DNA from: a virus
Length of the DNA: 64,000 bases
IMG/VR virus record: IMGVR_UViG_3300035211_000097
Span: 1-64,000 of that record
Strand: one strand, 5' to 3'
Part shown: piece by piece, positions 12,499 to 21,660 of the stretch
How the letters are laid out: each line of letters begins with the position of its first letter
How positions within the stretch are numbered: the stretch's first letter is position 1
Program-made: the position numbers and the translations under genes
The notes under the pieces: generated by a model
Databases searched by the model: none
What the model was told of the DNA's origin: nothing
Seen by the model: the letters and a program-made list of their open reading frames with translations, nothing else

Positions 12499-13868
12499 AA
12501 AGGTTAGTTATTCTGAGCAAAGCAAAATATACAAAACGCTGGAAGGGTAAAGATGGAAAGTGGCATTATGAATACCCTCAGGCGAAGAAAGGCAGAACAA
12601 AAAAGGACATTACAGATACACCAGAATTTAAACGGTGGTTTAAGGATTCCAAGGTTGTGGGCAAGAGTGGCAAGCCTCTGGTTGTCTACCACGGCACACC
12701 GGTGGGTGAGTTTGATGAGTTTATGACGGATGTTCCTGTTGATAAACGTAATTTCATTCAAAGCAAAGGTGCTTTTTTTTCATCATCGACAAATACTGCC
12801 AGCGAGTATACTTTTAATTACCGTAAAATGTTGCCTGCTGCTGAAAGATTAGAACAGAAAAAAAGTGAAGCGATGAGAGCGCATATAGCTGCCAAGCAAG
12901 CAGGCGATACAGAACTGGCGCAAAAATATAATGACGAATATTACAGACTGCATGATCTGGATATGAAAACTTATCCAGATATGAAAGACAAACTTTTTCG
13001 AGGCCCTGTTTATCCCGTGTACTTGAGTATACAAAATCCGCTGGTTGTGGATGCGGAAGGGAAATACTGGTACGAGGTAATGCCTGATATTTATAAAAAA
13101 GATTTAAGCGGGTATGATGGTATTATATTTAAAAACATGATTGAGATAGGTGAACCGCAAGATACCTATGTGGTGTTTGAACCTACACAGGTCAAGTCAA
13201 AATTTAATCGAGGTACTTTTAATTCAAGAGACCCGAAAATAAATAAGAGTCTACAAAAAGCAAAATATTTAAAACGCTGGAAAGGCCCTGATGGAAAGTG
13301 GCGATATAAATATAAAGAGACTGCCCCACCCAAAGGAAAATATGAAAAAGCTGTGGCAGAGATGGAAGATTTTTGCCTTAAGTTTTATGGTAATAAATCT
13401 GAAGTCGGTGTCAGTCTGGATGCAAAAGGTAATGTGCTTACCGAGACTTATGGCGATGCAAACAGTGTGCGCTATTCTAATGAAGATATAAAGAAGTTGA
13501 ATGGCGCACGGGTACATATACATAATCATCCATCTGATGTCAGTTTCAGTATGGCAGATATGGCTTTCGGAATTATCAACAATATAAAAGAAATGCGAGT
13601 GGTCACAGAGAAACATATTTACATTTACCGTCCACCGGAAAAAAGGGAGCCTTACGATCGGGAAGAGGGACGGATCAGGGTTGAGTTAGCTAAATCTGCT
13701 ATACAGGCACACTGGGAACGGGCGAGTGCTGCGAATTATGATCGGGTACATAGTATGCATGAAAGTGGTCTTGTCACCAGAGAAGAGGCCAGTCATGTAT
13801 TTCAAAATGATTTGGTAGAAACGTTTGCAAAAAATTACGGTGGTACATATATAAGGATGAAGAAATGA
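12495..13868 (+). CDS. ADP-ribosyltransferase-JAMM protease fusion, likely polyvalent virion protein
   Basis: 457 aa. Residues 40-240 resemble the ART domain of phage polyvalent proteins: DTPEFKRWFKDSKVV, VVYHGT (64-68), FFSSS (94-98), VYLSIQNPLVV and VFEPTQVKS (227-235). Residues 300-360 look like a JAMM/MPN metalloprotease, with HNHPS (343-347) plus S352 and D355 as the remaining ligand positions and E303 as possible general acid. Two copies of an AKYxKRWKGxDGKW module occur, one at the N-terminus and one between the domains. Such fusions are thought to be packaged and injected to modify host proteins. The fold calls rest on motifs only. Confidence 0.6.
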   Translation: MKRLVILSKAKYTKRWKGKDGKWHYEYPQAKKGRTKKDITDTPEFKRWFKDSKVVGKSGKPLVVYHGTPVGEFDEFMTDVPVDKRNFIQSKGAFFSSSTNTASEYTFNYRKMLPAAERLEQKKSEAMRAHIAAKQAGDTELAQKYNDEYYRLHDLDMKTYPDMKDKLFRGPVYPVYLSIQNPLVVDAEGKYWYEVMPDIYKKDLSGYDGIIFKNMIEIGEPQDTYVVFEPTQVKSKFNRGTFNSRDPKINKSLQKAKYLKRWKGPDGKWRYKYKETAPPKGKYEKAVAEMEDFCLKFYGNKSEVGVSLDAKGNVLTETYGDANSVRYSNEDIKKLNGARVHIHNHPSDVSFSMADMAFGIINNIKEMRVVTEKHIYIYRPPEKREPYDREEGRIRVELAKSAIQAHWERASAANYDRVHSMHESGLVTREEASHVFQNDLVETFAKNYGGTYIRMKK

Positions 13869-14323
13869 CAACAAAGATAAAATTTCGGTTGTTAAAAGAA
13901 ACCTCACAAATGCCACATTTCGGCGGTGAGGATGAAAAGAATGCAGGGATTGATTTTTGTGCAGCTGAAGAGGTGATGATCTCTCCAAAAAGTTCAGAAG
14001 TGGTTGGTCTGGATGTTGCGTGGGAAGTTGATAAATATATTGGGAACTTGCATAAATACGTTATGATCATTCAGTCCCGGTCAGGACTGGCTTTTAAGCA
14101 TCAGATAGAAGCCTCTAATGCCGGGGTTATCGATGAAGATTACCGGGGAGAAATAAAAGTACGACTCTATAATAATTCATATGAGCCGTTCTTTGTAAAA
14201 CCCGGAGATCGTATTTGTCAGGGAATTGTATCAGAACTTCCTGATATAATGATAGTAGAGGCAGAAGAATTATCAGAAACAAAACGGGGTGACAAGGGGT
14301 TTGGGAGTAGTGGTATAAAATAG
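13865..14323 (+). CDS. dut: dUTP pyrophosphatase
   Basis: 152 aa, the usual length of trimeric dUTPases. All five motifs are visible in order: NAGIDFCA (26-33), QSRSGLAF (70-77), NAGVIDEDYRGEI (85-97), PGDRICQGIV (113-122) and RGDKGFGSSG (141-150). The enzyme converts dUTP to dUMP and pyrophosphate, keeping uracil out of phage DNA and supplying dTMP synthesis. It overlaps the ART-JAMM gene (ATGA) and is followed by an HNH endonuclease with a GTG start inside its stop region. High confidence. Confidence 0.95.
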   Translation: MTTKIKFRLLKETSQMPHFGGEDEKNAGIDFCAAEEVMISPKSSEVVGLDVAWEVDKYIGNLHKYVMIIQSRSGLAFKHQIEASNAGVIDEDYRGEIKVRLYNNSYEPFFVKPGDRICQGIVSELPDIMIVEAEELSETKRGDKGFGSSGIK

Positions 14324-14760
14324 TGGATAAACGAACGTTGATAGGAAAATTCATACACACCAGCTGGGCGAATTTAAATATTCGCTGTGGTAAATATAGA
14401 CACTTACAAACTACTAAAAAATGTAATACATATACAAGTGTTGTTATACATTTTTCCAGAAAAGAGTACAAGAAGTGGTGTTTGGAAAGAGAAAAACAGA
14501 TATTATCTTTGTCTCGACCTTCTTTAGATCGTATTAATCCTGCTGGCGATTACACAATAGAAAATATACAAGTTATAGAGCTTGCTGAAAATATACGGAA
14601 AGATAAAAACCATTATAACGGGTACGGTGTGTGTTCTATATGTAAGCAAAAGAAAAAGAGCCGGTTGTTTACAAAAGATAGAAGAAGACGCAGTGGGAGG
14701 GGTGCTGTGTGTAAATCTTGTGATAGTAAGCGGAATTCTATAAGTACAGGAGTGAAGTGA
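14323..14760 (+). CDS. HNH endonuclease, probably homing
   Basis: 145 aa, GTG start at 14323 sharing a base with the dUTPase stop. The central SLDRINPAGDYTIENIQVI is the typical beta-beta-alpha HNH core of phage homing nucleases; the C-terminal CSICKQKK and CKSCDSKR pairs form a zinc site. The gene is AT-richer and more basic than its neighbours, which fits a mobile free-standing nuclease inserted between dut and the next gene. It would cut DNA at its insertion site in related phages. Confidence 0.75.
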   Translation: MDKRTLIGKFIHTSWANLNIRCGKYRHLQTTKKCNTYTSVVIHFSRKEYKKWCLEREKQILSLSRPSLDRINPAGDYTIENIQVIELAENIRKDKNHYNGYGVCSICKQKKKSRLFTKDRRRRSGRGAVCKSCDSKRNSISTGVK

Positions 14761-15257
14761 TGAAATTAGTTGTTTTCAAAAACAAAGAAAAGGTTGTTCC
14801 GGCTACCTTACTCAAAGCCGAGAAGAGAAAGAAACGAGTACATAAAGGTGAAGACAAAGACGCTTTTATTTCCCGGAAGATGTCGGAGATGAAAGAAGAA
14901 TTCCCGGATCAGGCACAGCGGTATGCTGTGGCTTTGAGTATGTGGGAAAAAGAGCGTGGTAATTCTGATGTTGCCAAGTCTCTGTTTTTAAAGGCTAAGT
15001 ATATCAGCAGAAAAAAGGGAAAAAATGGTAAGTGGGTTTACACCTATACTAAAAATAAACATCAGCGAGCAACTTCTGTAAGTTCGGATGATGATTTAGA
15101 TGAAAAATGGAATAAAAAAGTGGAAACTGCACGAAAGATACTTATACAAAGTGGATCAGATAAGGAAACTCTTTCAAGGTATTTAGATGATCCTGACGAA
15201 GATGAAATTGACATGATAATCAAGAGGGGAGTTACAAGCCGTAAAGACAGTACATAA
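14760..15257 (+). CDS. basic phage protein with KAKY...GKNGKW tag-like module
   Basis: 165 aa from ATG 14760 (GTG 14757 is an alternative); AGGAG lies 7 nt upstream. It contains FISRKMSEMKEEFPDQAQR followed by YAVALSMWEKE, a motif I recall in several phage virion-region proteins, then LKAKYISRKKGKNGKWVYTY, close to the two modules in the ART-JAMM protein. The C-terminus is acidic. No enzymatic domain. A structural, internal-head or substrate-of-protease role is possible. The promoter at 15291 follows it. Confidence 0.5.
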   Translation: MKLVVFKNKEKVVPATLLKAEKRKKRVHKGEDKDAFISRKMSEMKEEFPDQAQRYAVALSMWEKERGNSDVAKSLFLKAKYISRKKGKNGKWVYTYTKNKHQRATSVSSDDDLDEKWNKKVETARKILIQSGSDKETLSRYLDDPDEDEIDMIIKRGVTSRKDST

Positions 15258-15287
15258 AAAGTAACTCCTTACACTTAAATTAAAGTT

Positions 15288-15301
15288 TCATGTTATTATA
15301 A
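15288..15301 (+). promoter_or_regulatory. extended -10 promoter (TCATGTTATTATAAA)
   Basis: TTTCATG then TTATTATAAA, with TG at 15291-15292 and TATTAT at 15294-15299. It matches the promoter before the capsid block at 22814 in TTTCATGTTAT. It is followed within 4 bp by a strong hairpin, then by the helicase gene. Confidence 0.6.
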
Positions 15302-15302
15302 A

Positions 15303-15330
15303 GGTAGGTGGTTCTCCATCTACCTTTTTT
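15303..15330 (+). terminator. hairpin plus T-run right after a promoter
   Basis: GGTAGGTGG (15303-15311) pairs with CCATCTACC (15316-15324, one G-U) and is followed by TTTTTT. Because it lies directly downstream of the extended -10, it could end the upstream operon, attenuate the new transcript, or be a 5'-stabilising hairpin of the helicase mRNA. Confidence 0.6.
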
Positions 15331-15344
15331 ATGGAGTCAAAAGC

Positions 15345-18300
15345 ATGAAGTATAAACCGGATACATTGATTAAAGTAGGACGTACATGGTTTTTTAAATC
15401 ATTAGATAATAAATTAGTTTCTTTCAGAGTACACAGACCTGAAGTATTTAAAATTTTGGTAAAAGGTAAATACTATTCTCCCGATGAAGTAAAGGCCCGT
15501 GGTATGCGCTGGGTTACAATTAGAGGGGCCAGAGTACTCCTACAGGGAGTGGGTGACGGCTGGGTTGTTGTCGGCGGTGCAGGCGGTAAGTTGAACCATA
15601 TGAAGATTGACCGAATTCTTTCCAAAGAGGATTATGCTGAGAAGCGTAAAGAAAAAGAAAAACAGAGAAAGGATATAGGTCGGGAGCTTACCCCGGAAGA
15701 GAAAGCAGCGGAACAGGCCAAGTCCGAAGAAAGAAAAAAACAGGAAACAGCAGCTCTCACCAGCTATGTTCAGAAAGTGAATGCGCTGGCCGGAAATAAG
15801 CTCGATATAACTGCTGAGAATATTAACCGGGTAGAGTCAGCTGCCGGGAAGGAAGTTGATTTTAATCGAAAGGTTATGCGGGCCATGCTTTCACCAGAAG
15901 AGATCGAAAAGATCAGAGAACAGGCTAAGGATTATGTTTCTAAGCAGAAGCGATACCGGGACATCGGGGAAAAGCGTGACACTAAAACCGAAAAAGACAT
16001 GCAGACTCATATTGATAAAGAAATAGACAGACAAGTTAAGCGAAAGGTTAAAGAGAAAACCAGACAGATTGAACATCAGGCGACTCAGCGGATTGCTCAC
16101 GATATGCTGGATGTAGGGATCAAGGATAAGGAGCTGTCTACTGCTATCGATCTTGAAAAAGCCAAGAAAATCTTGAAGTACAAACGTGATTTTAAAAAGA
16201 CCATGAAGGATATTTATGGAGAGACAGAGGCCGATGATGCATCCTACAAGGTCGGTATGACGTATGCCGGGGATATGGAGTCTGATTACGATGGTATTCT
16301 GGAACAGGTTAAAAACGATATTGAGACTGAAAAGAATATTGAATTCTATGATAAAATCGACAAGAAATATGAACAGCTTCACAAGCATATTGATAAATCA
16401 GCTGCTGCTGCTTTGAATGGAATTATGGCTGATTCCTATGGAACCGGAGCATTTTTTAACTCAAATATGGTAAAAGAGCTGGGAATTGATGCTGTTTCGA
16501 GAGCAATTGCTTATAAAATACAGATAGACGGCAGAGCAGATTCAGTAAAAGAAGCACTGGTGAGGCACTCGAATAATGTTAGATTGAAGACGGTAGAGAA
16601 AGCCTTGAAAAACGCTGATCAGGCAATGGAAAGCACACAGGATATTTTGGACTTGGCTGATGGTGATGATACTGTGTATAGTAAGGCTACTGCAAACGGC
16701 TATGCAATACGGCATCGTACACAAGCAATGCAGGAACTCGCCGGTGCAGCCGGGTCTTTACGTGCCATGGCACATATGATAGATGCTCTGGAAGACCCAC
16801 CGAATGATTTACTTCAAATTGATATGGGGCGTGATCTTTCTAAAGCAAAACGCAGAATGAACAGGGCCGGTTTAAAAAATGATCAATATTCCATAAAGAA
16901 ACAGAGTAACGGTAGGCTAATGGCTGAAATAAAATCATCTTCTCTGACACCGTTCTTTGAGAATTCCCATGAAACCAATTTAATGAAACAGAAGCTGAAC
17001 AAAATCAAACGGCATGAAATGAATACCGGTCATGTCAGTGACGGGATTAAACCTGAATATACATGGTCAAAAGATGCCCCGGATGCTCAGGAAGCTGGCT
17101 ACCGGTTTGCAAAGGAAAGGGGCCGGGCTTTACTGGATTTTAAGGCTGGTCTGGGAAAAACATTTATAACAGCTAACATTGTGGCTGATGCTGTTAAAGA
17201 GGGAAAGAAAGTTCTGATAGCTGTACCGGCAAATTTAAAGGGCCAGCAGGTAAAAGAATTACAGAAGTTTACCATGGCAGATATAGGGGATCAGGTAAAA
17301 TCCTCTTTTAATTTTACACGTACAGGTGGTATGGAAGAATTGTCCCCGGAAGATAGATTGGCCCGGTATAATGAACCCGGTGTCCATGTTGTCAGCCATA
17401 ATGCTTTGATTAACGATAAAGAAGCTCTAATGAATGCCGGTTTTGATGTAATTGTAGCTGATGAAGTTCATCAGATGATTAACTCAAAGCTGGGAGATAA
17501 TGAAAAAAAAGTAAGTTCCCGGACATACAGGAGCCTGAAGGAACTGTCAGCAAATGCTGAAAGCATGGTAGCCATGACTGGAACACCGATCAAAAAACAT
17601 AAGGTTGAACTTAAGAAATTGGCCGATCTGGTAGACCCGGACAATAATCTGGGATCAAATACAGAATTTGTAAAAAGGCATGCAGGTATAAATCAAACTA
17701 CCTCTGCTTTCCAGTCTTCAGAAACAGAAGCTTTGAGAAAAGAGGTGTCAAACTTCACTTATTCTCAGGGGTATACTCTGAGGCCGAAACACAATGTAAC
17801 TGAACAGAAGATTACCATGTCACCTGAACAGCGCAGGCGTATGTCGCAGATACAGCAGCAATATGCTATTGATACTGCCAAAGGCAATAAAAATGCAGCA
17901 GCGACCCGTGACATCGATCTTTGGCGAAATACACATCTGACTGGCGGTGTAAATAATCCAAAGTTTCAGGCTATTATAAATGACATCCAGACAAACGGAA
18001 AAGATCAGAAAGGTCTGTTATTCTTTTCACAGGGAGCTGCTACAGAGGGTGTTGCGCAGTATGCGAAACAGCTTAATCAGGTTTTTGGGGAAGGAAGAGC
18101 TGAAGCAGTTTCCAGTAAGACCAGTGCTACTAAACTGGAAAGACTGAAAGCAAAAATAAATGATCCAAATGATCCCCTGAGGTTTTTGGTGGGGACAGAA
18201 ACTTTGTCTACCGGTCATAATTTACAGGGTGCCGGTTTTGTTCATCATGTAGATATTCCGATGAGTAAAGCACAATCGGATCAGCAGGAAGCGAGAATGT

Positions 18301-18494
18301 ACAGAAAGGGTCAGGAGAAGGATGTACGTACAGTGCATTTTTATGCGAATGATCCTAATGATATAAATAAGCGATTTAATTATAAGAAAGCGACAAAAGA
18401 AGCTGAACTTGTCGGCAATGAGTCAGCTGTTGCCGGTCTGGATGATTCCGGGTTCGGGGCTACTCTCAGACAGGTATCGGAAGGGGTAGCATAA
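15345..18494 (+). CDS. large SNF2/DEAH-type helicase, likely virion-associated
   Basis: 1049 aa. The N-terminal ~600 residues hold a basic beta-rich start (GRTWFFKSLDNK, MRWVTIRGARVLLQG, GGAGGKLNH) and a long charged helical region, then an SF2 core: Walker A LGKTFIT near 607, DEVHQM (motif II) near 706, SMVAMTGTP (motif III) near 744, and QQEARMYRKGQ (motif VI) near 980. This matches SNF2-like helicases of phages such as the antirestriction protein DarB, which travel in the head. The position among virion genes and its size support an internal or injected protein. Action on DNA is inferred. Confidence 0.7.
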   Translation: MKYKPDTLIKVGRTWFFKSLDNKLVSFRVHRPEVFKILVKGKYYSPDEVKARGMRWVTIRGARVLLQGVGDGWVVVGGAGGKLNHMKIDRILSKEDYAEKRKEKEKQRKDIGRELTPEEKAAEQAKSEERKKQETAALTSYVQKVNALAGNKLDITAENINRVESAAGKEVDFNRKVMRAMLSPEEIEKIREQAKDYVSKQKRYRDIGEKRDTKTEKDMQTHIDKEIDRQVKRKVKEKTRQIEHQATQRIAHDMLDVGIKDKELSTAIDLEKAKKILKYKRDFKKTMKDIYGETEADDASYKVGMTYAGDMESDYDGILEQVKNDIETEKNIEFYDKIDKKYEQLHKHIDKSAAAALNGIMADSYGTGAFFNSNMVKELGIDAVSRAIAYKIQIDGRADSVKEALVRHSNNVRLKTVEKALKNADQAMESTQDILDLADGDDTVYSKATANGYAIRHRTQAMQELAGAAGSLRAMAHMIDALEDPPNDLLQIDMGRDLSKAKRRMNRAGLKNDQYSIKKQSNGRLMAEIKSSSLTPFFENSHETNLMKQKLNKIKRHEMNTGHVSDGIKPEYTWSKDAPDAQEAGYRFAKERGRALLDFKAGLGKTFITANIVADAVKEGKKVLIAVPANLKGQQVKELQKFTMADIGDQVKSSFNFTRTGGMEELSPEDRLARYNEPGVHVVSHNALINDKEALMNAGFDVIVADEVHQMINSKLGDNEKKVSSRTYRSLKELSANAESMVAMTGTPIKKHKVELKKLADLVDPDNNLGSNTEFVKRHAGINQTTSAFQSSETEALRKEVSNFTYSQGYTLRPKHNVTEQKITMSPEQRRRMSQIQQQYAIDTAKGNKNAAATRDIDLWRNTHLTGGVNNPKFQAIINDIQTNGKDQKGLLFFSQGAATEGVAQYAKQLNQVFGEGRAEAVSSKTSATKLERLKAKINDPNDPLRFLVGTETLSTGHNLQGAGFVHHVDIPMSKAQSDQQEARMYRKGQEKDVRTVHFYANDPNDINKRFNYKKATKEAELVGNESAVAGLDDSGFGATLRQVSEGVA

Positions 18495-18877
18495 TGAAGC
18501 AGGATGTACAATCCAGTTTGGATAAAGTAGAAGGGAAGCTCGCAGAACTTCAGGCACAGCAGGCGGTTTCGATCAATCAACAGAAAGAGCTTTTAAAAAA
18601 AGCTCACAGTAATATTGAAAAGATTAATCGGAACTTAAACGGATTGCAGAAAAGGCTGGAGCCATACCTGACAGAAGACGGAGAACCGGAAACACCTTCA
18701 CAGATAAATTCTTTTCTGGAATTACGGGGCAGGTATGAAGACCTGCTTGTTCTGCGTAAACAGGAACAGGACGCTATACAGATTATTGAAGAATCTCTGG
18801 CCGAGGCTGAACTGGGTATGACTTCCCCTGTCAACAAAGGATCAGATAAAACATTGGGAGCGATTGTTGATGAATAA
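18494..18877 (+). CDS. coiled-coil protein
   Basis: 127 aa, overlapping the helicase stop (TAATG). Almost entirely helical and Gln/Glu/Lys-rich with heptad-like patterns in residues 5-55 (LDKVEGKLAELQAQQAV) and 65-115. No other domain. It may be a small structural or assembly protein for the preceding helicase or for the head. Its 3' end overlaps the next gene. Confidence 0.55.
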   Translation: MKQDVQSSLDKVEGKLAELQAQQAVSINQQKELLKKAHSNIEKINRNLNGLQKRLEPYLTEDGEPETPSQINSFLELRGRYEDLLVLRKQEQDAIQIIEESLAEAELGMTSPVNKGSDKTLGAIVDE

Positions 18878-19814
18878 GTTATTTATGAAAGGTAAAAAAG
18901 CGTCCATCGGAACCATACGGACATGGTCAGGTGGAAAGCGTTATAAGAAAACATCACAGGGCTGGGTACCGGCAGGAGAAAAAGCTGATACTGCGCTGGC
19001 TGCTGGGTGGAAAATTTCTCCGTCAAAGGAAACTCCCGGACATTTTGATGTGTCTTATAAAGGGCAGATAGCGCACACTGTTCCTACTATGAAAGATGCT
19101 CGACATGTGGTTCGTTCTGAGGGCGGATTTATACAGGAAGATAAAAAGCAGAAACAACGACAGAAAAAAGCAGAAGAAACTACTGTTTTTCTTTATAAAA
19201 AGTGGGACAAATTGGCCCATGAGTATGGGGTCGAACATGATACCATTGATTTGGTGCGTGCTTACAAGAAAAGAGAAAAAGGAAAAGGTGTATCTTTGCC
19301 TATTGCTTCTAAGGCTGATTTTCAGAACCTGTATCAGCATACAACAATAGCGATGATCAGCGCAGGAAGGAACCCTGCAAATAAAGCTGATATGAAATTG
19401 ACAGATGCACAGATCGATGCTCGAACAAAACAGCTGGAAGTCGATCTGGTAAAAGCCGGTTATGTGTATACCCCGGCTGAAGGTAAATATGAGAACCCGG
19501 AAAAATCATTTATGGTAATGATTCATGATGCCAATAAAAATGAAATGTTTGATCTGGGTGCAAAATATAATCAGGATTCTGTAGCGTTTGCTGACAAAGG
19601 AAAAAACAGTCTTTTGATGACGACTGGTACAAAGAAGGGAAAAGAAGTCATGGCAGGAGAAGGGTTCTCTATAATTGATATGCCGAAAGATTCTGATAAT
19701 TACTATACAGACATTTCGGTTGCCGGTAAAAGGTTGCGGTTTAGTCTGATCATGGAAGAAATTAAAAAAGCCTTGCGCTTATTTTTTAAAGTGAAAACCG
19801 GAGGTAAAAAATAA
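18870..19814 (+). CDS. phage protein with DUF3293-like C-terminal domain
   Basis: 314 aa from ATG 18870 (upstream in-frame TTGs are less likely). The N-terminus has a basic GKKASIGTIRTWSGGKRYKK module followed by GWVPAGE. Residues 155-260 recall DUF3293: an ISAGRNPANKADM block, KQLEVDLVKAGYVYTPAEG, then KSFMVMIHDANKNEMFDLG and YNQDSVAFAD. The function of that domain is unknown. Position between the helicase and MuF-like genes suggests a virion or injected protein. The DUF assignment is from memory of the pattern. Confidence 0.45.
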   Translation: MNKLFMKGKKASIGTIRTWSGGKRYKKTSQGWVPAGEKADTALAAGWKISPSKETPGHFDVSYKGQIAHTVPTMKDARHVVRSEGGFIQEDKKQKQRQKKAEETTVFLYKKWDKLAHEYGVEHDTIDLVRAYKKREKGKGVSLPIASKADFQNLYQHTTIAMISAGRNPANKADMKLTDAQIDARTKQLEVDLVKAGYVYTPAEGKYENPEKSFMVMIHDANKNEMFDLGAKYNQDSVAFADKGKNSLLMTTGTKKGKEVMAGEGFSIIDMPKDSDNYYTDISVAGKRLRFSLIMEEIKKALRLFFKVKTGGKK

Positions 19815-20686
19815 TGCAAGCAGAAGCAACAGCAGTGATTCCTACTGGTTGGGTGATAGCTGGAATAGTTGTAATTGTTATTGTTTTGATACTCATTATA
19901 ATCAAGGCATCTGTAAAAGTTTTAAAAACAAAAGGTGGTAAGATTCATGTAAATTTTAAAAAAGGTTCTGTGGATTTTGAGAATGGTGAAGAGTCCACAG
20001 AAGAACCGCCTGAAGAAAAAAAGTTATTTACTGACGTTCTGGTAAACCACGAGGATGCTATGCCTTGTGATACAGATAAATGTGAGCGAATAAAGGCGGT
20101 TGAAGTGTTAAAACTAATGGAGAAACTGGAAGAGTACTTGAATGACAAGTGGATGATCAGGCTGAAATTAAATTTGCGTGATCAAATGAAGTTGGTTGAG
20201 GGTAAGTTGCGCTATATCAAGGGGCTGATGTATAGTGTATTTCTTACTCTCGTGAAGAATAATAAACCGGAAGACTTTGATATTATAAATTGTAGTGAGT
20301 CTTATACATATGGTAAGGCTTTGGATGTCGTAATTTCCCGGTTAAAAGATGATATGCGTGAACGATGTTCTGATGATTGTTTTGAAAAGATCAGTGACAG
20401 GGAAACTGATTCTGGGCCGAGTCTATGGCATGTGTATAAACAGAATGCATGGGAGACTATGCAGGCATTGGTTACTGAAACGTTGGATCATGAATATCCT
20501 TTTTTTATAGATATCGACAGGAAAGATGTATACAATGCAAATAAGAAGATGATTGAAGAAGAAGAGCTGAAACGTCTGGTTCTGAACACGTTTAACAATC
20601 TTCGGGATATTGCTATCAAGTATGATAACCAGATTAACAATAAGAAAGAGGCCTATCAGGAAGAGGTTAAAAAGGTTTTTAAATAA
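19814..20686 (+). CDS. membrane-anchored protein with large cytoplasmic domain
   Basis: 290 aa. Residues 11-33 form one strong transmembrane helix (WVIAGIVVIVIVLILIIIKA), followed by a basic stretch, an acidic linker (EESTEEPPEEKK) and a ~200-residue helical domain with four cysteines (CDTDKC ... CSDDC). The positive residues after the helix place the C-terminal domain in the cytoplasm. No family recognised. It overlaps neighbours by one base on each side. Among head genes it could be a membrane-inserting ejection protein, but this is a guess. Confidence 0.55.
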   Translation: MQAEATAVIPTGWVIAGIVVIVIVLILIIIKASVKVLKTKGGKIHVNFKKGSVDFENGEESTEEPPEEKKLFTDVLVNHEDAMPCDTDKCERIKAVEVLKLMEKLEEYLNDKWMIRLKLNLRDQMKLVEGKLRYIKGLMYSVFLTLVKNNKPEDFDIINCSESYTYGKALDVVISRLKDDMRERCSDDCFEKISDRETDSGPSLWHVYKQNAWETMQALVTETLDHEYPFFIDIDRKDVYNANKKMIEEEELKRLVLNTFNNLRDIAIKYDNQINNKKEAYQEEVKKVFK

Positions 20687-21660
20687 TGTTGTTATTATCG
20701 TTACGAAAGCACCGGAAATTACCGGAAGGAACAACGACAATAAAATATGACTCGAAGACAGGGCATGCCTATCTTTATAAAAAGGAAGGTGGTAAGTGGA
20801 TATATGTAAAAGGGCAACAGACACGGGGACGCACTAAAACTGTAACACAGAAAAAGGAAAGCGATTTCAAATATTCTATGGATGTAAATGTTATTAAAAA
20901 TCTCATGGAAAAGAGGGACATTAAAACATTGGAAGATTTAAAAAAGTATGTTTCTTCTCATCCGAAAGACGATTCTATGCAGCTGTATCGGGATGTTGTA
21001 AACGGTCTGCGCAAGGAATTTACACAAAATCCAAAACTTAAACCGATGGCTATGGTTGCTTTAAAAAAATTTGGTACTCTATTGACCAGTACAATCAGGC
21101 ATGAGGCCCCGAAAAAGAAAAGGCTGACAGTGGATGTGACACCAAAGGGAAAAAAAGAAGCTACCTACAGAAGAAAGCCGAAAACATCAAAACCGGCTTC
21201 TTTTCCTGCTTCCAGTATACGGCAGGCTGAAAAAATTACCGGATCATGGCATCCGGCTGAGTCCATGCCTACTACCGGAGAAATAAAAAAGATGATTGCC
21301 TCAGGTAATGCTAAAGTGCTGAAAGGCAGTCCGCAGAAGTCCGGGACGTGGAGGCTACCGAAAAAGTTGAGGGATGAAAGATATAATCATCTTTTGATAC
21401 CATTCAGACCTGATGAAAAAGGTATTAAGGTTACTTTTCAGCAGATTAAGCGAAATAAGAGAAGGGACAGTGTTGTCGCTTCTGTACAGGTGACTGTTCC
21501 GTATGCCTATGCACAGCAATTTATGGAGAAGCATATACAGACTGTACGAATTCGTAATGATCGAATAGGGCAAATGAAACGGTCAGCTGGTTATCAAAAT
21601 TCTCTGACTGGTAAAAAGATGACAGTAAAAACAACAAAGAAAGAAGCGAGAACAGCGTAA
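20686..21660 (+). CDS. basic phage protein of unknown function
   Basis: 324 aa, very basic. It starts with a short module (KYDSKTGHAYLYKKEGGKW) that resembles the GKW-type modules of nearby genes, then a helical region, a Lys/Arg/Thr-rich linker (about residues 135-175), and a C-terminal alpha-beta region (WHPAESMPTTGEIKKMI ... GIKVTFQQIKRNKRRDSVV). No catalytic motif seen. The basic nature suits DNA binding or packing in the head. It joins the MuF-like gene through a TAATG overlap. Confidence 0.5.
   Translation: MLLLSLRKHRKLPEGTTTIKYDSKTGHAYLYKKEGGKWIYVKGQQTRGRTKTVTQKKESDFKYSMDVNVIKNLMEKRDIKTLEDLKKYVSSHPKDDSMQLYRDVVNGLRKEFTQNPKLKPMAMVALKKFGTLLTSTIRHEAPKKKRLTVDVTPKGKKEATYRRKPKTSKPASFPASSIRQAEKITGSWHPAESMPTTGEIKKMIASGNAKVLKGSPQKSGTWRLPKKLRDERYNHLLIPFRPDEKGIKVTFQQIKRNKRRDSVVASVQVTVPYAYAQQFMEKHIQTVRIRNDRIGQMKRSAGYQNSLTGKKMTVKTTKKEARTA

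Noticed and set aside
14323-14760. Intron or intein in dUTPase caused by the HNH gene
   Set aside because: The dUTPase is complete with all five motifs before the HNH gene starts, so the nuclease is free-standing, not within an intron or intein.
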